Origin: Plazaster borealis
Taxonomy: Eukaryota > Echinodermata > Asteroidea > Forcipulatida > Labidiasteridae
Assembly: GCA_021014325.1 (NCBI GenBank)
Contig: CM037463.1
Location: 10,981,001-11,045,000 of the forward strand
Direction of reading: 5' to 3'
Length of the DNA: 64,000 nucleotides
Part shown: positions 9,657 to 19,826 of the stretch, piece by piece
Numbering within the stretch: position 1 is the stretch's first letter
Layout: every line of letters starts with the position of its first letter
Made by a program: the position numbers and the translations under genes
The notes under the pieces: generated by a model
The model's database searches: none
Told to the model about the DNA's origin: nothing
What the model saw: the letters and a program-made list of their open reading frames with translations, nothing else

Positions 9657-12600
9657 CTGGACACATGTAAGAAAAAAAACCAACATCAATCACAGAGAAT
9701 ACACATATCCAAAGGTTATCGCCCAATTTCATAGAGCTGATGAAGCCGGAAACATTTCTTAAATAAATTTTGATATACCTTAAACTGTTGTATAATTAGG
9801 AAGTAACAGCCATATAACCAGGGATCACACCCAAGTTTACGGTACAGCCTGGAAGCAGCATGCAGTACAGGGATCAACTTCAGGGGATGCAACTTTTTAT
9901 TTCAAATATCAAGTGATAAACCACAATGGAAACTGACTTGATGATCCCTGAACGACTGCTTCCACAGGGTTGTATTGTCAACTTTGGTGTTATTCCTGAT
10001 TAAATGAAAACCAATTTTTATGAGGTATCGCCCAAAATCACAAGGTCGGACAGCCACTTCAAGGTGAGGGCTATACTTAACTGATTTGGGCCGTTGACCC
10101 AAATCAGCTGTCCCCAGGGGCGATTGCCACCTACTCCTGGGGCTGAAACAGGGTTACCCCCTTCACAGTCCGTAAGGATGTAGGCATGGGTATCATCCAC
10201 TAGGATGCCTAGCTGGTAGAGCAGAATGCACTACCTTCCCAACTTTTTACGAAACAAATATGATGAAGTGCCTTGCTCAAGGGCACAAGTGTAATGACCA
10301 GGATTCAAACCCACACTCCGTTACTGACAATAATAATAATAATAGTGGCTTCTTATATAGCGCTCATATCCGTCACTCAGTGACGCTCAAGGTGCTTCGA
10401 CAGTCAGTATTTTCCTGCTAGGTATGTGGAGCTACGTGTCTCAAGTATGAGACCTACTCCTTTACATAGCACCATGTAATGGTTTACAAGGTGCTGTGGC
10501 GCAATATGCAGCCAGGGTCCGGTGAACTACATGTAGACCCCCTCGGCCACGACACGCAGTTTAAGGTTAACAAAGTTTAAGGTTAAACGGCTTCTGACTG
10601 GCACCCCCGAACAAAGATATTAGCAAAATAGGAAGACCGCCAACAATAAGGCTAGATAGCTCAGTTGGTAGAGCGTCGGCACTTTAATCCTGAGGTTGCA
10701 GGTTGAAATCTCGATCTGGTTGATTATTTCTTGGTTTTCATCCAAAATTGAAATTGATATATTTAACATATTCTACTATTTCACAAAATTAAGAAAGTAA
10801 AGAAACTACTGGATTATTCTCTGTGTACCTTGAAGACTTTGATCTGGCAGCTTGCAGAGTGAATGGGTTTCTCGTGTTCTTTATCATGTACATGGGTATC
10901 CACATGGACACGGAACACCACACCTTTCTCACCGCCATGCTTCTTGGGAGTAAACTCTGTACTGATACAGTTAACCTAAACGAGACAACAACAAAATCAA
11001 CAAGTTTAATAATATTAGGGGTCTTGTCAACATTAATCCAGGACAGGTAGTCCGATAACAATTCTCTGATGTCAAATTTTTGTTGGATTTCCGTCGGACT
11101 GTATTTCTATGACAGACATGGTTTTACTCGCTGAAAGGCACATAGGTCTCCGATGCACTAAAGACATGCCCTATGCCAATGCATCCTGCTGAGCACTCTG
11201 CGGTTTGACTGGCTGATTAAATGTAGTATTTCATAAACAAACTTGCTTTGGAGTGATCTAGAAGGTTTGGAGTTCGTTGTGGTGTAGTGTGGAGGAGTTA
11301 ATTTTAGTGAGACATGTGGAGACCCCCTGATTGTTTTCCAGTAGGTAGCAATCTAAGTCTCTGCGGTTTGTAAACAAATGTGACCCCAGCCACTGTGAAC
11401 TTTTCCCATGGTTTCTCTGACACCCAATTTCAAACAAGGTGAATTAATAGCGGGTAAAAAGCCTTGTCCTGGACCGTACTTATCCGCTGGTTGTCCTGGA
11501 CTAATTTTGACAAGGTCCCTAACACAAATGCACTACAGCAGGTCGGGTTGGCACAGTGGTATCTTTCCTTGCCTTCCACCTCTGGGACCCCGATTCGAAT
11601 CCCGCCAGGACCACTTTGTGGATTGGGTTTTCAGTCCCAACCTGCGTGAGTTTTCCCTGGAATATTTCTATGTAGTTTTCCACCCACATGTAAAATTGAA
11701 ACTTACTTCTTTGTCTTCTCTCCATGAAGTTATTGGCTAAAATAGTGCTTAAGTTCGATTTTTTTAGAGTCCTTTGCTTTACAACCAGGGCCCAATTTCA
11801 TAGAGCCTCTTAAGCAGAAAACATTGCTTAACAATTTCTGCTAAGCAATAAAGCCATGTTTGCATTGGACTTATTGGGGGTAAACTAACTGAGCAAATTG
11901 GGAACTTGACTGTTTTAAGTCCAGTGCGAACAGCCAAGGAAAATTTCACCCAGGTAACTTAACCGGGTCCAATAGGTAGTTTAACTGGCCACCTTCTGCT
12001 CAGGTAAATTAAATTAATTAATTTTCTTGTATATAAATACAGTCAATTCATTTAAGCCTCAGAAATAACAGGCGAACTTATTCTTTACTGTTCGGCAGAT
12101 GCGAACATTTCCAAAACTGCTTATCCACCAAAAACTTATTTTATTGGGAAGAGAAGAATGGAATTCTCCATTACCTGGATGAAGCAGCTGACGATTTGGT
12201 GAGGATCCCAGAGGAACTCCACCGAATTGAGGTTGACCGTGTTAGAGTTGGAGTCTATGAGGTTGTGTGAGAGGGGGACATCAATCTTAAGGAGGCGCTC
12301 ACCGGGCCGGTTACTTCGCCAAGAGGCTAGCTGCTCAGACTCTGCATATTGTAGTCGTTTGTCGTTGAAGAGGACGCGGACCACACTCTGAAAGAGATAA
12401 CAAAATACTGAAATGAAAAACCCGGAGGACCAGTCAAAAATTGCCTTCAAGTGGTCCGGCTGACTAGTTCAATGCTTCCCGAAGCTACATGTACAGGGTG
12501 GTTCAAAAAACAGTGTGCCCACTTTTGACAGCCATTTTCACCTTCTTACTTATAAGCTTTTACAATTATTTTTATACTTTATGAAAGTGGTGACTGTTGA

Positions 12601-15600
12601 GCATTGGTGGTGAAAAAATCTAAGAAATCGGATAATTTTTGTTCAAAATATGGTAGTTTAAAGGTATCATGTGCAAAACTGATTTGTCCACGAATGCTCT
12701 TTCAACTCCATCCACTTTGAGGCAGGAAGCATTGCAGGCAATGAGAGAAAGAGCTTGACGGTGTGTCGCTGTTCAAGGACTTCATGTAGACGGCAGAAAT
12801 TGAATGAACTTGAAATTAGGAATTTCATGAGTTAAAATAATCTTATTTAGTGCTTATTTATTATTACAAAGATAACATAAGAGAAGATGATATTGTTGAT
12901 GTGTATTCAGAAGTATTAGTCAAGCGGAGATAAGAAAACCTCCGTGGACAAATCAATTTTGCACATGATATCTTTAAACTATATGGAAAGGTATGCGGTA
13001 ACACCATGTAAAGACTATCTCTAAATGAATTGGGGTGGTTCTGAAAAGAACCGTTGGTTTCAACTTGACGTTTCGATCAGTATGCTCTGATCGTCTTCTG
13101 GAGAAAGCTGGTCGTCATCTTTTCGCTTTCTCCAGAAGACGATCAGAGCATACTGATCGAAACGTTGAGTTGAAACTAACGGTTATTTCAGAACCACCCC
13201 GACTCATTTAGAGAGAGTCATTACATGGTGTTACCGCAAACCTTTCCATATCGTATTTCCACCATGCAAAGTTTCAAATCCTACTTATCTTTAAACTACC
13301 ATATTTTGAAAACAACAAAACTTCTTTCCACCATGCAAAGTTTCAAATCCTACTTATCTTTAAACTACCATATTTTGAAAACAACAAAAATTTTCACCAC
13401 TAATGCTTAACAGTCACCACTTTCATAAAATACAAAAATTATTTTTAAAAGCTTATAAGAAAGTAGGTGAAAATGGCTGTCAAAAGTGGGTACACTGTTT
13501 TGTGAACCACCCTGTAGATGTAAACCAAGTGCTGCAACGATTTGTTGATGGATTCACACTCAGCGCTGAAAGGAAACCCTAAGTTATGAATTACACACAA
13601 AGCTGCAGGCCAGGTACTTTGTTCTTGTAAGGGCACCCGAGTGATATGCCTGTGGATTTTGTTCACAGAATTCAGAAAGGTACCAAGTATACAGTGCTTA
13701 AAGGCACTGAACACGTTTGGAAATTGTCAAAGACCAGTGTTCTCACTTGGTGTATCCCAAAATATGCATAAAGTAACAAGCCTGTGAAAATTTGGGCTTG
13801 ATTGGTCATCGAAGTTGCAAGAAAATGATGAAAGAAAAAACACCCTTGTTGTACAAATTTGTGTGCTTTCAGATTAGGAATAAAAACTTCTTGCAAGAAG
13901 TTTTTATTAGTGAGAAATTACCTCTTTCTCAAAAACTACGTTACTTCAGAGGGAGTCGTTTCCTACAATGTTTTATACTATCAACAGCTCTTCATTGCTT
14001 GTTACCAAGTAAGTTTATATGCTAAAATTTGTTTTGAGTCATTACCAAACGTGTACGATACCTTTAATATACATCGGTGTAAGGGCAAAAACCCCAATAA
14101 TAAAGGCAAGGCGGTTTAACCCTTGTAAAGGGCACCACTATCAGGGGAAATGAAAATCTGTACTGGAACAATTCTTGAGACAGCAAAGCAGTGACCAGGC
14201 ATGGATTCAATTCAATTCAGATACACATTTATTTCCACACTTCTGTGAAAAATAATGACAGAATCACAGCTCCAAATCCTGCTCTAGTCAATTTGTCTTT
14301 GTTCAACCCAAAAAATAAATATTTCTCACCGGTAAATCTGTTCAACTGAATAACTATACAACATTCGGGCTACCTGCGGAGCTAAAAGACGCCTTTTTTC
14401 CCCCCCATAAAGCTTGGTTATCTTACCTTCAACAGTTTGCCTTCATACTGTGAGACGTCTCCTAATTTCTTCAGTCTTATCTCATAGGACTTGCCCTGGT
14501 TTAGGTATGTAAGCGTTTCTTCATTGACCTTCGTTGCCGGTGATGTGGCCGCGTTTAATATGCACTGAAAGCTGTCAACAGCAACAAAACAACAAAAACA
14601 CTGGTGTAAGTCCACATAGTGCTTTAAAACCCTGCCATGTGTGGACCTCTTTTGTTCTCAGGTCCACACTTCGTATTTAATGCTTGCCCAACAGAAAGCT
14701 TGTGTTCAAAAGATCATGTCTGTCAAAAAGAGACACTCCTGGTGCAGAATTCCCCCTTTAACTAAACTGTCATCCCTGAGGACATGACGCACAGTATTTT
14801 GATTTTGTGTCACCAAATGGGTCACATCATTGATTTTGCTGATTTAAAAACAAATTCTTTTCCTAAAAAATGCCTTGGTGTAAAAAACAGCACATTTTTT
14901 GATGTTCTAGAACTCATACAAATGGTAAGTCAGGGCAAGAAGTACAGTATTTTGATTTTTCTGTAACTGAATGGGGTCACTAGGTGATCAATCGTGGCCA
15001 TTGTGGTCAGTACGGACATTTGCCAACTGCTCATTGCACTTGCTTCATTTTCCTAAAAGGATAGGGGTCTTAGATTGGTTGTTTTCACCGTCAAGCTTAT
15101 TAATGGGCAAAATGATAAAGAAAGATACAATAAAAGTCACATGTGAATACAGTGTCTACTTGCTGAGAAAACAGCAAACAAAAAACTGTAACAATATTTT
15201 CACAAGAACGTCAAATCCATCCATGTTTAGCAAGGTGACAGCAGATACCTACCGCATCTCTGACGCCGCATTTGCGAATGAACACCAATCCTCAGAAATC
15301 CGAGAAACAATTCATGCATGATTCATTTCTCAGCTTCAAATATTTTTGGATGAGAAATTATTTAAACCACATTACTTCGAAGGGAATCATTTCTCAAAAT
15401 AGTTTATACTATCAAGTGCTTCTCACTACGTAAGTTTTTATGGACATTGATTTTTTTAGTGTTATCAATCTCTGACCCTACCCTTACCCTCCCAACACCT
15501 TAGCTATATCCTCTTTGCCGAAATGTAGGATTTAGAACAAGGGCTGAGGGTCAAAATAATCTTAACTAAGTCCAAACAATTTGGTGTGGAGTGACACAGG

Positions 15601-17322
15601 GGAGGGGGGTACATTGAGGGGTTGAGGTCAAAGGTTCCCGATTGGTTACATTATCTTAGAATTTCTTACCCATCTTCAACGTTCTCCTGTTTGAATATTG
15701 GCAGCGCAAGAACCTCACTGAAAGAATAAAGTCAGATTGAAAGAAAATTAAAATTTGATTAATATTAACTGTGACCTGGTCCCAATTTCATAGAGCTGCT
15801 TAGCAGAATAGGGTTACCAGCCTAAATCCCATCTTACATACAAAATCTTTGACTGGTATTCCGCTTTATCTTGTTTAGCATAAATCTGTTAAGCAATATT
15901 TTCTGCTTAAGCAGTTCTATGCTGGTCCCAATTTCATTCTGCTGCTTCAGCACAAAAAGAAGCCTAGCACAAGAAAATTATGCTTACCAGAATAAGGCTA
16001 CCAGCCAAAATACCATGTCACTGTGTACCATCTGCGACTGGTGTCCTGCTTATTTTTGCTTTTCAAAATTTGTTTAACACTAACAGGCATGATATTTGGC
16101 CCTTGGAAAACAGTAGGAAAATATTATTGAGTGCAAGGGCTGACCACATGGTATAGGTTTTGATAGGCTTTACAGGTTCTTAAATAACAGTTTTGCCGAT
16201 TTTTCTGAGGGTAATAAAATTGGAAATCAGATTTCAGTGGGAAGAATATCATGCCTGGTTTAAATAATTATTTTCTGCTTATTAAGAGACTCTATGAAAC
16301 TGGGTCCTTTTGGCCACAATAATAACACAGAATAGCTAGTCAGAAGGCAGGGGATTTCCCAGGGGTTGCTAAGGTCATTGACTCTGCTACCCTGACCTTG
16401 ACATTGGTGTCCCTTAAAGGTATTGTACACTTTTGGTAACAGCTCAAAATCAGTGTCCACATTTTGTGTGACTCAACATATGCATGAACAAACAAACCTG
16501 TGAAAGTTTGAGCTCAATTGGTCATCGAGGTCACAAGAAAATGGTAAATAGAGACCTTATGTGTTTTCCGTTTTTTCAAACATCAAGTTTTTATCGCGCG
16601 TGATAAAAACTGTTGTTTTACTCATTTCTCAGAAACGATAGCCTTTTAGGCAGAAATATTTTAAGGAACCCTTTCTACCATTACTTACTTTCAATCATGT
16701 TAGTTATGTGTGAATCTGTGAACATTTGTGTTTTTCGATCTTACCAGTAGTGTACAGGGCCTTTAAAAATGTTATCAGTCCTGCCAAGACTGGTTTACTG
16801 GTATTCCTACAAAAATAGATTTGCCATCACATTTCACAGAGAAAATTGCCTCCATGCCCCTGGTCACTCTGCCTTTGTGCCCCTTGAAATGTTCCAACAG
16901 AAATGTACAATTTCCTCATAGAGGTGCCCTTAACAAGGGAGAAAACAGACATGAAATTCACGACATCCCAGCAAATATGACATAATTGACAAAGGGAATT
17001 TTTTTTTTTTTTTTTTTTACTGGGATTCCTACAAAAATAAACTTGCCATCACATTTCACAAAGAAAATTGCCTCCGTGCCCCTGGCCATTGTGCCCCTTG
17101 AAATGTTCCAATAGAAATGTACAATTTCCTCATAGAGGTGCCCTTTACAAAGAAGAAAACACGCCTTGGTGCCCTTGCCCCATTCAAGATTGAAGTATCA
17201 GGCCTGGAAACCATACTATACCTCATATTGTAAGCTGCAGTACCGAGCTCTGTCCCCAGACCACTCAGGTTGGATTCAAAATCGGCAGCCAAGCCGCCAT
17301 CGAGTTGCAACCTCCACGACAT
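9546..17322 (-). CDS. UBP1: UBP1/TFCP2 (CP2/LSF) transcription factor, 5' six coding exons
   Basis: A nuclear DNA-binding transcription factor of the grainyhead/CP2 superfamily. Exons 17322-17222, 15717-15670, 14571-14427, 12387-12175, 10975-10829 and 9656-9546 join in phase to give 255 residues. The N-terminal MSWRLQ...[14 protein letters not shown] matches the vertebrate UBP1 start. [50 protein letters not shown] and [13 protein letters not shown] are hallmark segments of the CP2 DNA-binding domain, and [15 protein letters not shown] follows it as in the family. All introns are GT-AG. The last exon ends at a clear donor, so more protein follows, but the SAM-like and tetramerisation regions (about the last half of the usual 500-540 aa) were not found downstream to position 1481; the 500-N gap may hold part. 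Invertebrates often have one gene ancestral to TFCP2 and UBP1, so the symbol is approximate. Confidence 0.9.
10257..10326 (-). repeat. SINE-1 fragment (tRNA-like head)
   Basis: The reverse complement has the B-box-like GGTTTGAATCCTGG and the 'cacttgtgcccttgagcaaggcactt' type body seen at 26129 and 56630. It is joined directly to a SINE-1 tail at 10327. Confidence 0.6.
10327..10560 (-). repeat. SINE-1 fragment (tail with AAT run)
   Basis: Starts with (AAT)n and TTCTTATATAGCGC, then runs through 'tttacaaggtgctgtggcgca' type sequence matching 51355-51560. On the minus strand the element ends in GCGCTATATAAGAA plus ATT repeats, a 3' end seen in many marine invertebrate SINE-like repeats. Confidence 0.65.
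10651..10720 (+). repeat. tRNA-derived SINE head
   Basis: TAGCTCAGTTGGTAGAGC is an intact A-box region and GGTTGAAATC a degenerate B box, with tRNA-like spacing. The acceptor stem does not pair well and repeat-type sequence follows, so this is a SINE head or tRNA pseudogene in UBP1 intron 5, not a working tRNA gene. Confidence 0.6.
10829..10975 (-). CDS. UBP1: UBP1 exon E
   Basis: 49 codons, phase 0 both ends. [19 protein letters not shown] leads the exon and [10 protein letters not shown] ends it: the C-terminal part of the CP2 DNA-binding domain. Donor AAG|GTACAC, acceptor cgtttag. Confidence 0.92.
11541..11645 (+). repeat. SINE-2 copy (GTTGGCACAGTGG head)
   Basis: An A-box-like GGTTGGCACAGTGGTAT and B-box-like GATTCGAATCCC, followed by 'gtggattgggttttcagtccc'. 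The same order occurs at 32333-32490. tRNA-derived retroposon in a UBP1 intron. Confidence 0.6.
11788..11847 (+). repeat. Truncated element G
   Basis: GGGCCCAATTTCATAGAGCC followed by the 'cttaagcagaaaacattgctta' type interior, cut off after about 60 bp. Confidence 0.6.
12175..12387 (-). CDS. UBP1: UBP1 exon D (core of CP2 domain)
   Basis: 71 codons, phase 0 both ends, acceptor tctctttcag and donor CAG|GTAATG. Contains [28 protein letters not shown] and [11 protein letters not shown], the most conserved part of the CP2/grainyhead immunoglobulin-like DNA-binding fold. Confidence 0.95.
12981..13285 (+). mobile_element. Foldback element V1 with 12-bp target duplication
   Basis: Flanked on both sides by TATCTTTAAACT (12969-12980 and 13286-13297). 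The interior is a long palindrome: GCGGTAACACCATGTAA and TTACATGGTGTTACCGC as outer arms, CTTCTGGAGAAAG and CTTTCTCCAGAAG near the centre, with GATCAGAGCATACTGATCGA followed by AACGTT. A non-palindromic tail, accatgcaaagtttcaaatc, is shared with V2 (60965-61122). Confidence 0.75.
13256..13393 (+). repeat. 69-bp tandem duplication
   Basis: Two nearly identical 69-bp units containing ACCATGCAAAGTTTCAAATC (starting at 13261 and 13330). Each unit spans the V1 tail, the target duplication and host element U, so it arose after V1 inserted. Confidence 0.85.
13625..13697 (+). repeat. SINE-3 fragment, left of MITE A1
   Basis: ACCCGAGTGATATGCCTGTG through AGTGC matches 47731-47800. The element resumes at 14068-14100 after the A1 insertion. 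Confidence 0.6.
13698..14067 (-). mobile_element. TTAA foldback element, family A (copy 1)
   Basis: TTAAAGGCACTGAACACGTT at the left, the inverse of AAACGTGTACGATACCTTTAA-type sequence at the right. The interior carries the ACTTCTTGCAAGAAGT hairpin and the family sequence. It interrupts SINE-3 at TTAA. Confidence 0.85.
14068..14100 (+). repeat. SINE-3 fragment, right of MITE A1
   Basis: The 'acatcggtgtaagggcaaaaa' type sequence corresponds to 'acatcagtgtatgtgtaaaac' at about 47800-47820, continuing SINE-3 across the insertion. Confidence 0.5.
14427..14571 (-). CDS. UBP1: UBP1 exon C
   Basis: One base plus 48 codons (acceptor phase 2, donor phase 0). [19 protein letters not shown] then [16 protein letters not shown] begin the CP2 domain. 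Acceptor gctgttgacag, donor AAG|GTAAGATA. Confidence 0.93.
15060..15440 (+). repeat. Dispersed repeat Q, copy 1
   Basis: Matches 48590-48830 in the opposite orientation, with AAGAACGTCAAATCCATCCA as the best-conserved segment. An apparent 116-codon frame here is a repeat by-product. It lies in the intron between UBP1 exons B and C. Confidence 0.6.
15670..15717 (-). CDS. UBP1: UBP1 exon B ([15 protein letters not shown])
   Basis: A 48-bp micro-exon, phase 2 at both ends, joining NM-S from exon A to G-FQC of exon C. The peptide [15 protein letters not shown] is nearly identical to the conserved segment after the vertebrate UBP1 N-terminus. Acceptor ttattctttcag, donor TGG|GTAAGAA. Confidence 0.9.
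15779..15922 (+). repeat. Element G copy 4
   Basis: GGTCCCAATTTCATAGAGC at the left, mirrored near 15910 by GCAGTTCTATGC. It abuts the next copy. Confidence 0.6.
15923..16102 (+). repeat. Element G copy 5
   Basis: GGTCCCAATTTCATTCTGCT onwards, with 'aataaggctaccagcc' interior and an eroded right end at ATATTTGGCCC. Head-to-tail with copy 4. Confidence 0.6.
16414..16766 (+). mobile_element. TTAA foldback element, family B (copy 1)
   Basis: TTAAAGGTATTGTACACTTT at the left, the inverse AGTGTACAGGGCCTTTAA at the right, and an inner TTTTTATCGCGCGTGATAAA palindrome. About 350 bp, non-coding. Confidence 0.85.
16795..17207 (-). repeat. Repeat I, tandemly duplicated (about 224-bp period)
   Basis: Two copies of the segment from TTGCCATCACATTTCACA through AATTTCCTCATAGAGGTGCC, separated by a T20 run (16999-17018). 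The right edge AGGCCTGG sits about 15 bp inside intron 1 from the donor of UBP1 exon A. Confidence 0.75.
17222..17322 (-). CDS. UBP1: UBP1 exon A, first coding exon
   Basis: 33 codons plus two bases. I start at ATG 17322-17320 because [10 protein letters not shown]...[13 protein letters not shown] aligns with the vertebrate UBP1 N-terminus; the context GAAGATGT has a purine at -3. An in-frame ATG at 17388-17386 would add MKVKRFSNLMSLYPPR and so on, for which I see no family support. Donor ATGAG|GTATAG. Confidence 0.85.
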
Positions 17323-17469
17323 CTTCGAATCTCTTTCTTGTCTGGGTGGATACAAAGACATCAAATTTGAAAAGCGTTTCACTTTCATGACAACAAAGTG
17401 CTTTAACAGATGTGCTTTAAACAGGTAAAATTATGCTCAAAAAAATTGAAATAAGGAAATCAAAACACT

Positions 17470-17857
17470 TTAAGGGACACGTTGCCTTCGATCGGGCGAG
17501 TTGGTCTATGAAAAGCGTTTGTAACCGTTTGTTATAAAATGCATGGTTAGAAAGATGTTTTAAAAGTAGAACACAATGATCCACACAAATGTGCCTCGAA
17601 ATTGCGTGGTTTTCCTCTTACTTTGTGATCTAATATGGTCTGCCATTTTGTGGAGTCAAAATTTTGGCTTAACAAAATAGCGTGCCGTGTTAGTTCACGA
17701 TATAAAAGGAAAACCATGCAATTTCAAGGCATATTTGTGTGGATCATTGTATTCTACTTTTAAAACATCTTTCTAACCATAATGCATTTGATAACAAACG
17801 GTTACAAACACTTTTCATAGATCAACTCCCCCGATCCAAGGCAACGTGTCCCTTTAA
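17470..17857 (+). mobile_element. TTAA foldback element F
   Basis: TTAAGGGACACGTTGCCTTC at the left is the inverse of AAGGCAACGTGTCCCTTTAA at the right. The arms mirror for most of the about 388-bp length (CGTTTGTAACCGTTTGTTAT against ATAACAAACGGTTACAAACA). Confidence 0.9.
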
Positions 17858-18197
17858 TGTACAATAGCTACACACAAAAAACCCAAATGACTGAACAGCT
17901 TTTTTTATATGAGATTTGTTACCCTTTTCTCCAAACTTAATTGAAAATTTAATTGAAAATCACAATTTTTTTTAATTTGAACTAGTTAAATGCATGTAGG
18001 CTCTAACTGTACCATCAAAACTGCCCAGCCTAATTTTACGATTTTAATTTCATAAACTTCCTTAAAATGAATCCGGTATGATCCAAACGGATGTGTCTCA
18101 ATGACCCTAACCATTCCCAACTCTCAAAATCCAACTAGTTAACTGCATGTTTTCTTTGATCCAGTTGACTGAATGAAGACTGCAGAACTAGTAAACT

Positions 18198-18397
18198 GGG
18201 CCAAATTTCACAGAGCTGCTTATTAAGCACGAAAAGTAGCTAAGCACAATAAAACTATGCTTACCAGAATAAGGTTACCAGCCAAACTACCATGTTACAT
18301 GTACAATTTGTGACTGGTATCCTGCTTATTTCTGCTCAGCAAAAAATTGTTAAGCAATATTTTCTGCTTTAAAAAGCAGCTCTACGAAATTGGGCCC
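18198..18397 (+). mobile_element. Element G copy 6
   Basis: GGGCCAAATTTCACAGAGCT to AGCTCTACGAAATTGGGCCC, full-length with inverted ends. Confidence 0.75.
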
Positions 18398-19027
18398 TTA
18401 ATATACATGTAGTTACGTGGACTCAGGCATACCAATATCATTACCACCATAATCAAAAGTTTGGGTTCTGAGTTACCATATGGTGCTGGATTTTGTTAGA
18501 ATGAGTTGAGGAAGGATTCTAAATGGCATAAGAGAGTTTAGCGTTATAATGTTGACAATGCTATTCACCATGTAAAACATGTTACCAATGAAGAAGCAAG
18601 TGGCTTGGAAAATAAATAATTTAGTCTGTCAGCCTGGACAACCCCAATGTTTGTCAATATTAAAAAATCCATCTAAAAAATCAACTAATTCAATAACAAA
18701 CTTGTGCAGGTGCAACCAAACAATACATAGAATTCAGTTTCAATCCTTTAAATATTTATGAATTTTGTTAATACAATTATCTGTTTACTTGTTTTTGTTT
18801 TTGTTTTTTAAGATCAATAATATACTCCCTTGCACCATAAGCCCCATGTGAACATGTTATGTTCATGTTCATGTAACAATATCATGGTTGAGGCATTTTA
18901 GAATATCTATGGCACATGAAAGCATGGACAGTGCAATTTAAACAACAATTTTTATTCAAGCTCATTGCAAAATAATTGCTGTATCCAACTGCCACTTTAT
19001 CTCCCTTAATAAGCATTTCTACCAGAA

Positions 19028-19140
19028 AGCTTCCACAACCCATCATACTCCAACAGTTTACTTTTTGGAACAGTACACAACCCATCATACTCCAACAGTT
19101 TATGTACTGGAACAGTACACAACCCATCATACTCCAGCAG
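19028..19140 (+). repeat. 42-bp tandem repeat, three copies
   Basis: ACAACCCATCATACTCCAAC recurs at 19035, 19077 and 19119, an exact 42-bp period. Because 42 is a multiple of three, both strands stay open here, giving false repetitive ORFs. Confidence 0.9.
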
Positions 19141-19826
19141 GTCCTGTGCTTCTGGACTGTGATTTAGTGGGTACTCTTCACAGGACCAAACCACCAAAAT
19201 TCCAACAAAACCATCTGTTTGATTTTGGCAGGCCTGGGGTGGTTAGGGTTAACCCTCCTACTCTGGGGTCCACTGTTTCACCATTCAAAACAATGTACAC
19301 GTTTCACTGATCATGCACTTTGGTAAATACAATGGTAAAGCTGCTGGAGTGTGTACAATGTCTATGGTCAGGAGCGAGGACAGGATTTTTGAATGGTTTG
19401 AATGGTAAATAATTTATAAAGGAGGAGGAATTTAGGTCAATTTACATTGTCATCTGGCAAGGAGGTAGAGTGTGTGACAACAGGTGGACATCAGGGTTTT
19501 CCCTTAACTTTTTTTTTCGGTGACTGGCAGGACCAGTTTTAGCTTGTCATTTCACTAGTTCCATCAGCTTTATTCAGACACTAGCCTAGTGCAAATTTTA
19601 CATGAAATAGAGATGACTGTTGAACAATGAACTAGCCAGTCAAACCAGTTGATGAGATTAGATGAGAATTTCGACTGGTCCTCAGGCGTTTTAACTGGCA
19701 TTTGGCCATGCAAAACAACCAACCAACATGACCAAAGCAATTGGACTCCAAATCCAAGAAGAAACCAAACCAGAAAACTGAAATGGAAGGCAGACATAAC
19801 AGAAAATGTGTTTTGTTAATGACAAA

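Larger units (their letters stand above)
12492..13516 (+). mobile_element. Long inverted-repeat element U, split by insertion V1
   Basis: TACAGGGTGGTTCAAAAAAC at the left and the inverse GTGAACCACCCTGTA at the right bound arms that mirror for about 200 bp (for example TTTTGACAGCCATTTTCAC against GTGAAAATGGCTGTCAAAA). The right arm is interrupted at 12981-13285 by element V1. Non-coding, in the UBP1 intron between exons C and D. Confidence 0.8.

Noticed and set aside
10651..10720. Functional tRNA gene
   Set aside because: A-box and B-box-like sequences are present but the stems do not pair properly and a SINE body follows; the same applies to 26129, 47669, 51700 and 56700.
13698..14119. Several 70-130 codon frames sharing peptides such as [14 protein letters not shown] (also near 42330, 44368, 61144)
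   Set aside because: They are translations of the family A MITE, not a gene family.
19006..19197. Repetitive protein from frames over the 42-bp array
   Set aside because: The period is a multiple of three, so all frames look open and periodic on both strands; no start context or splice sites.
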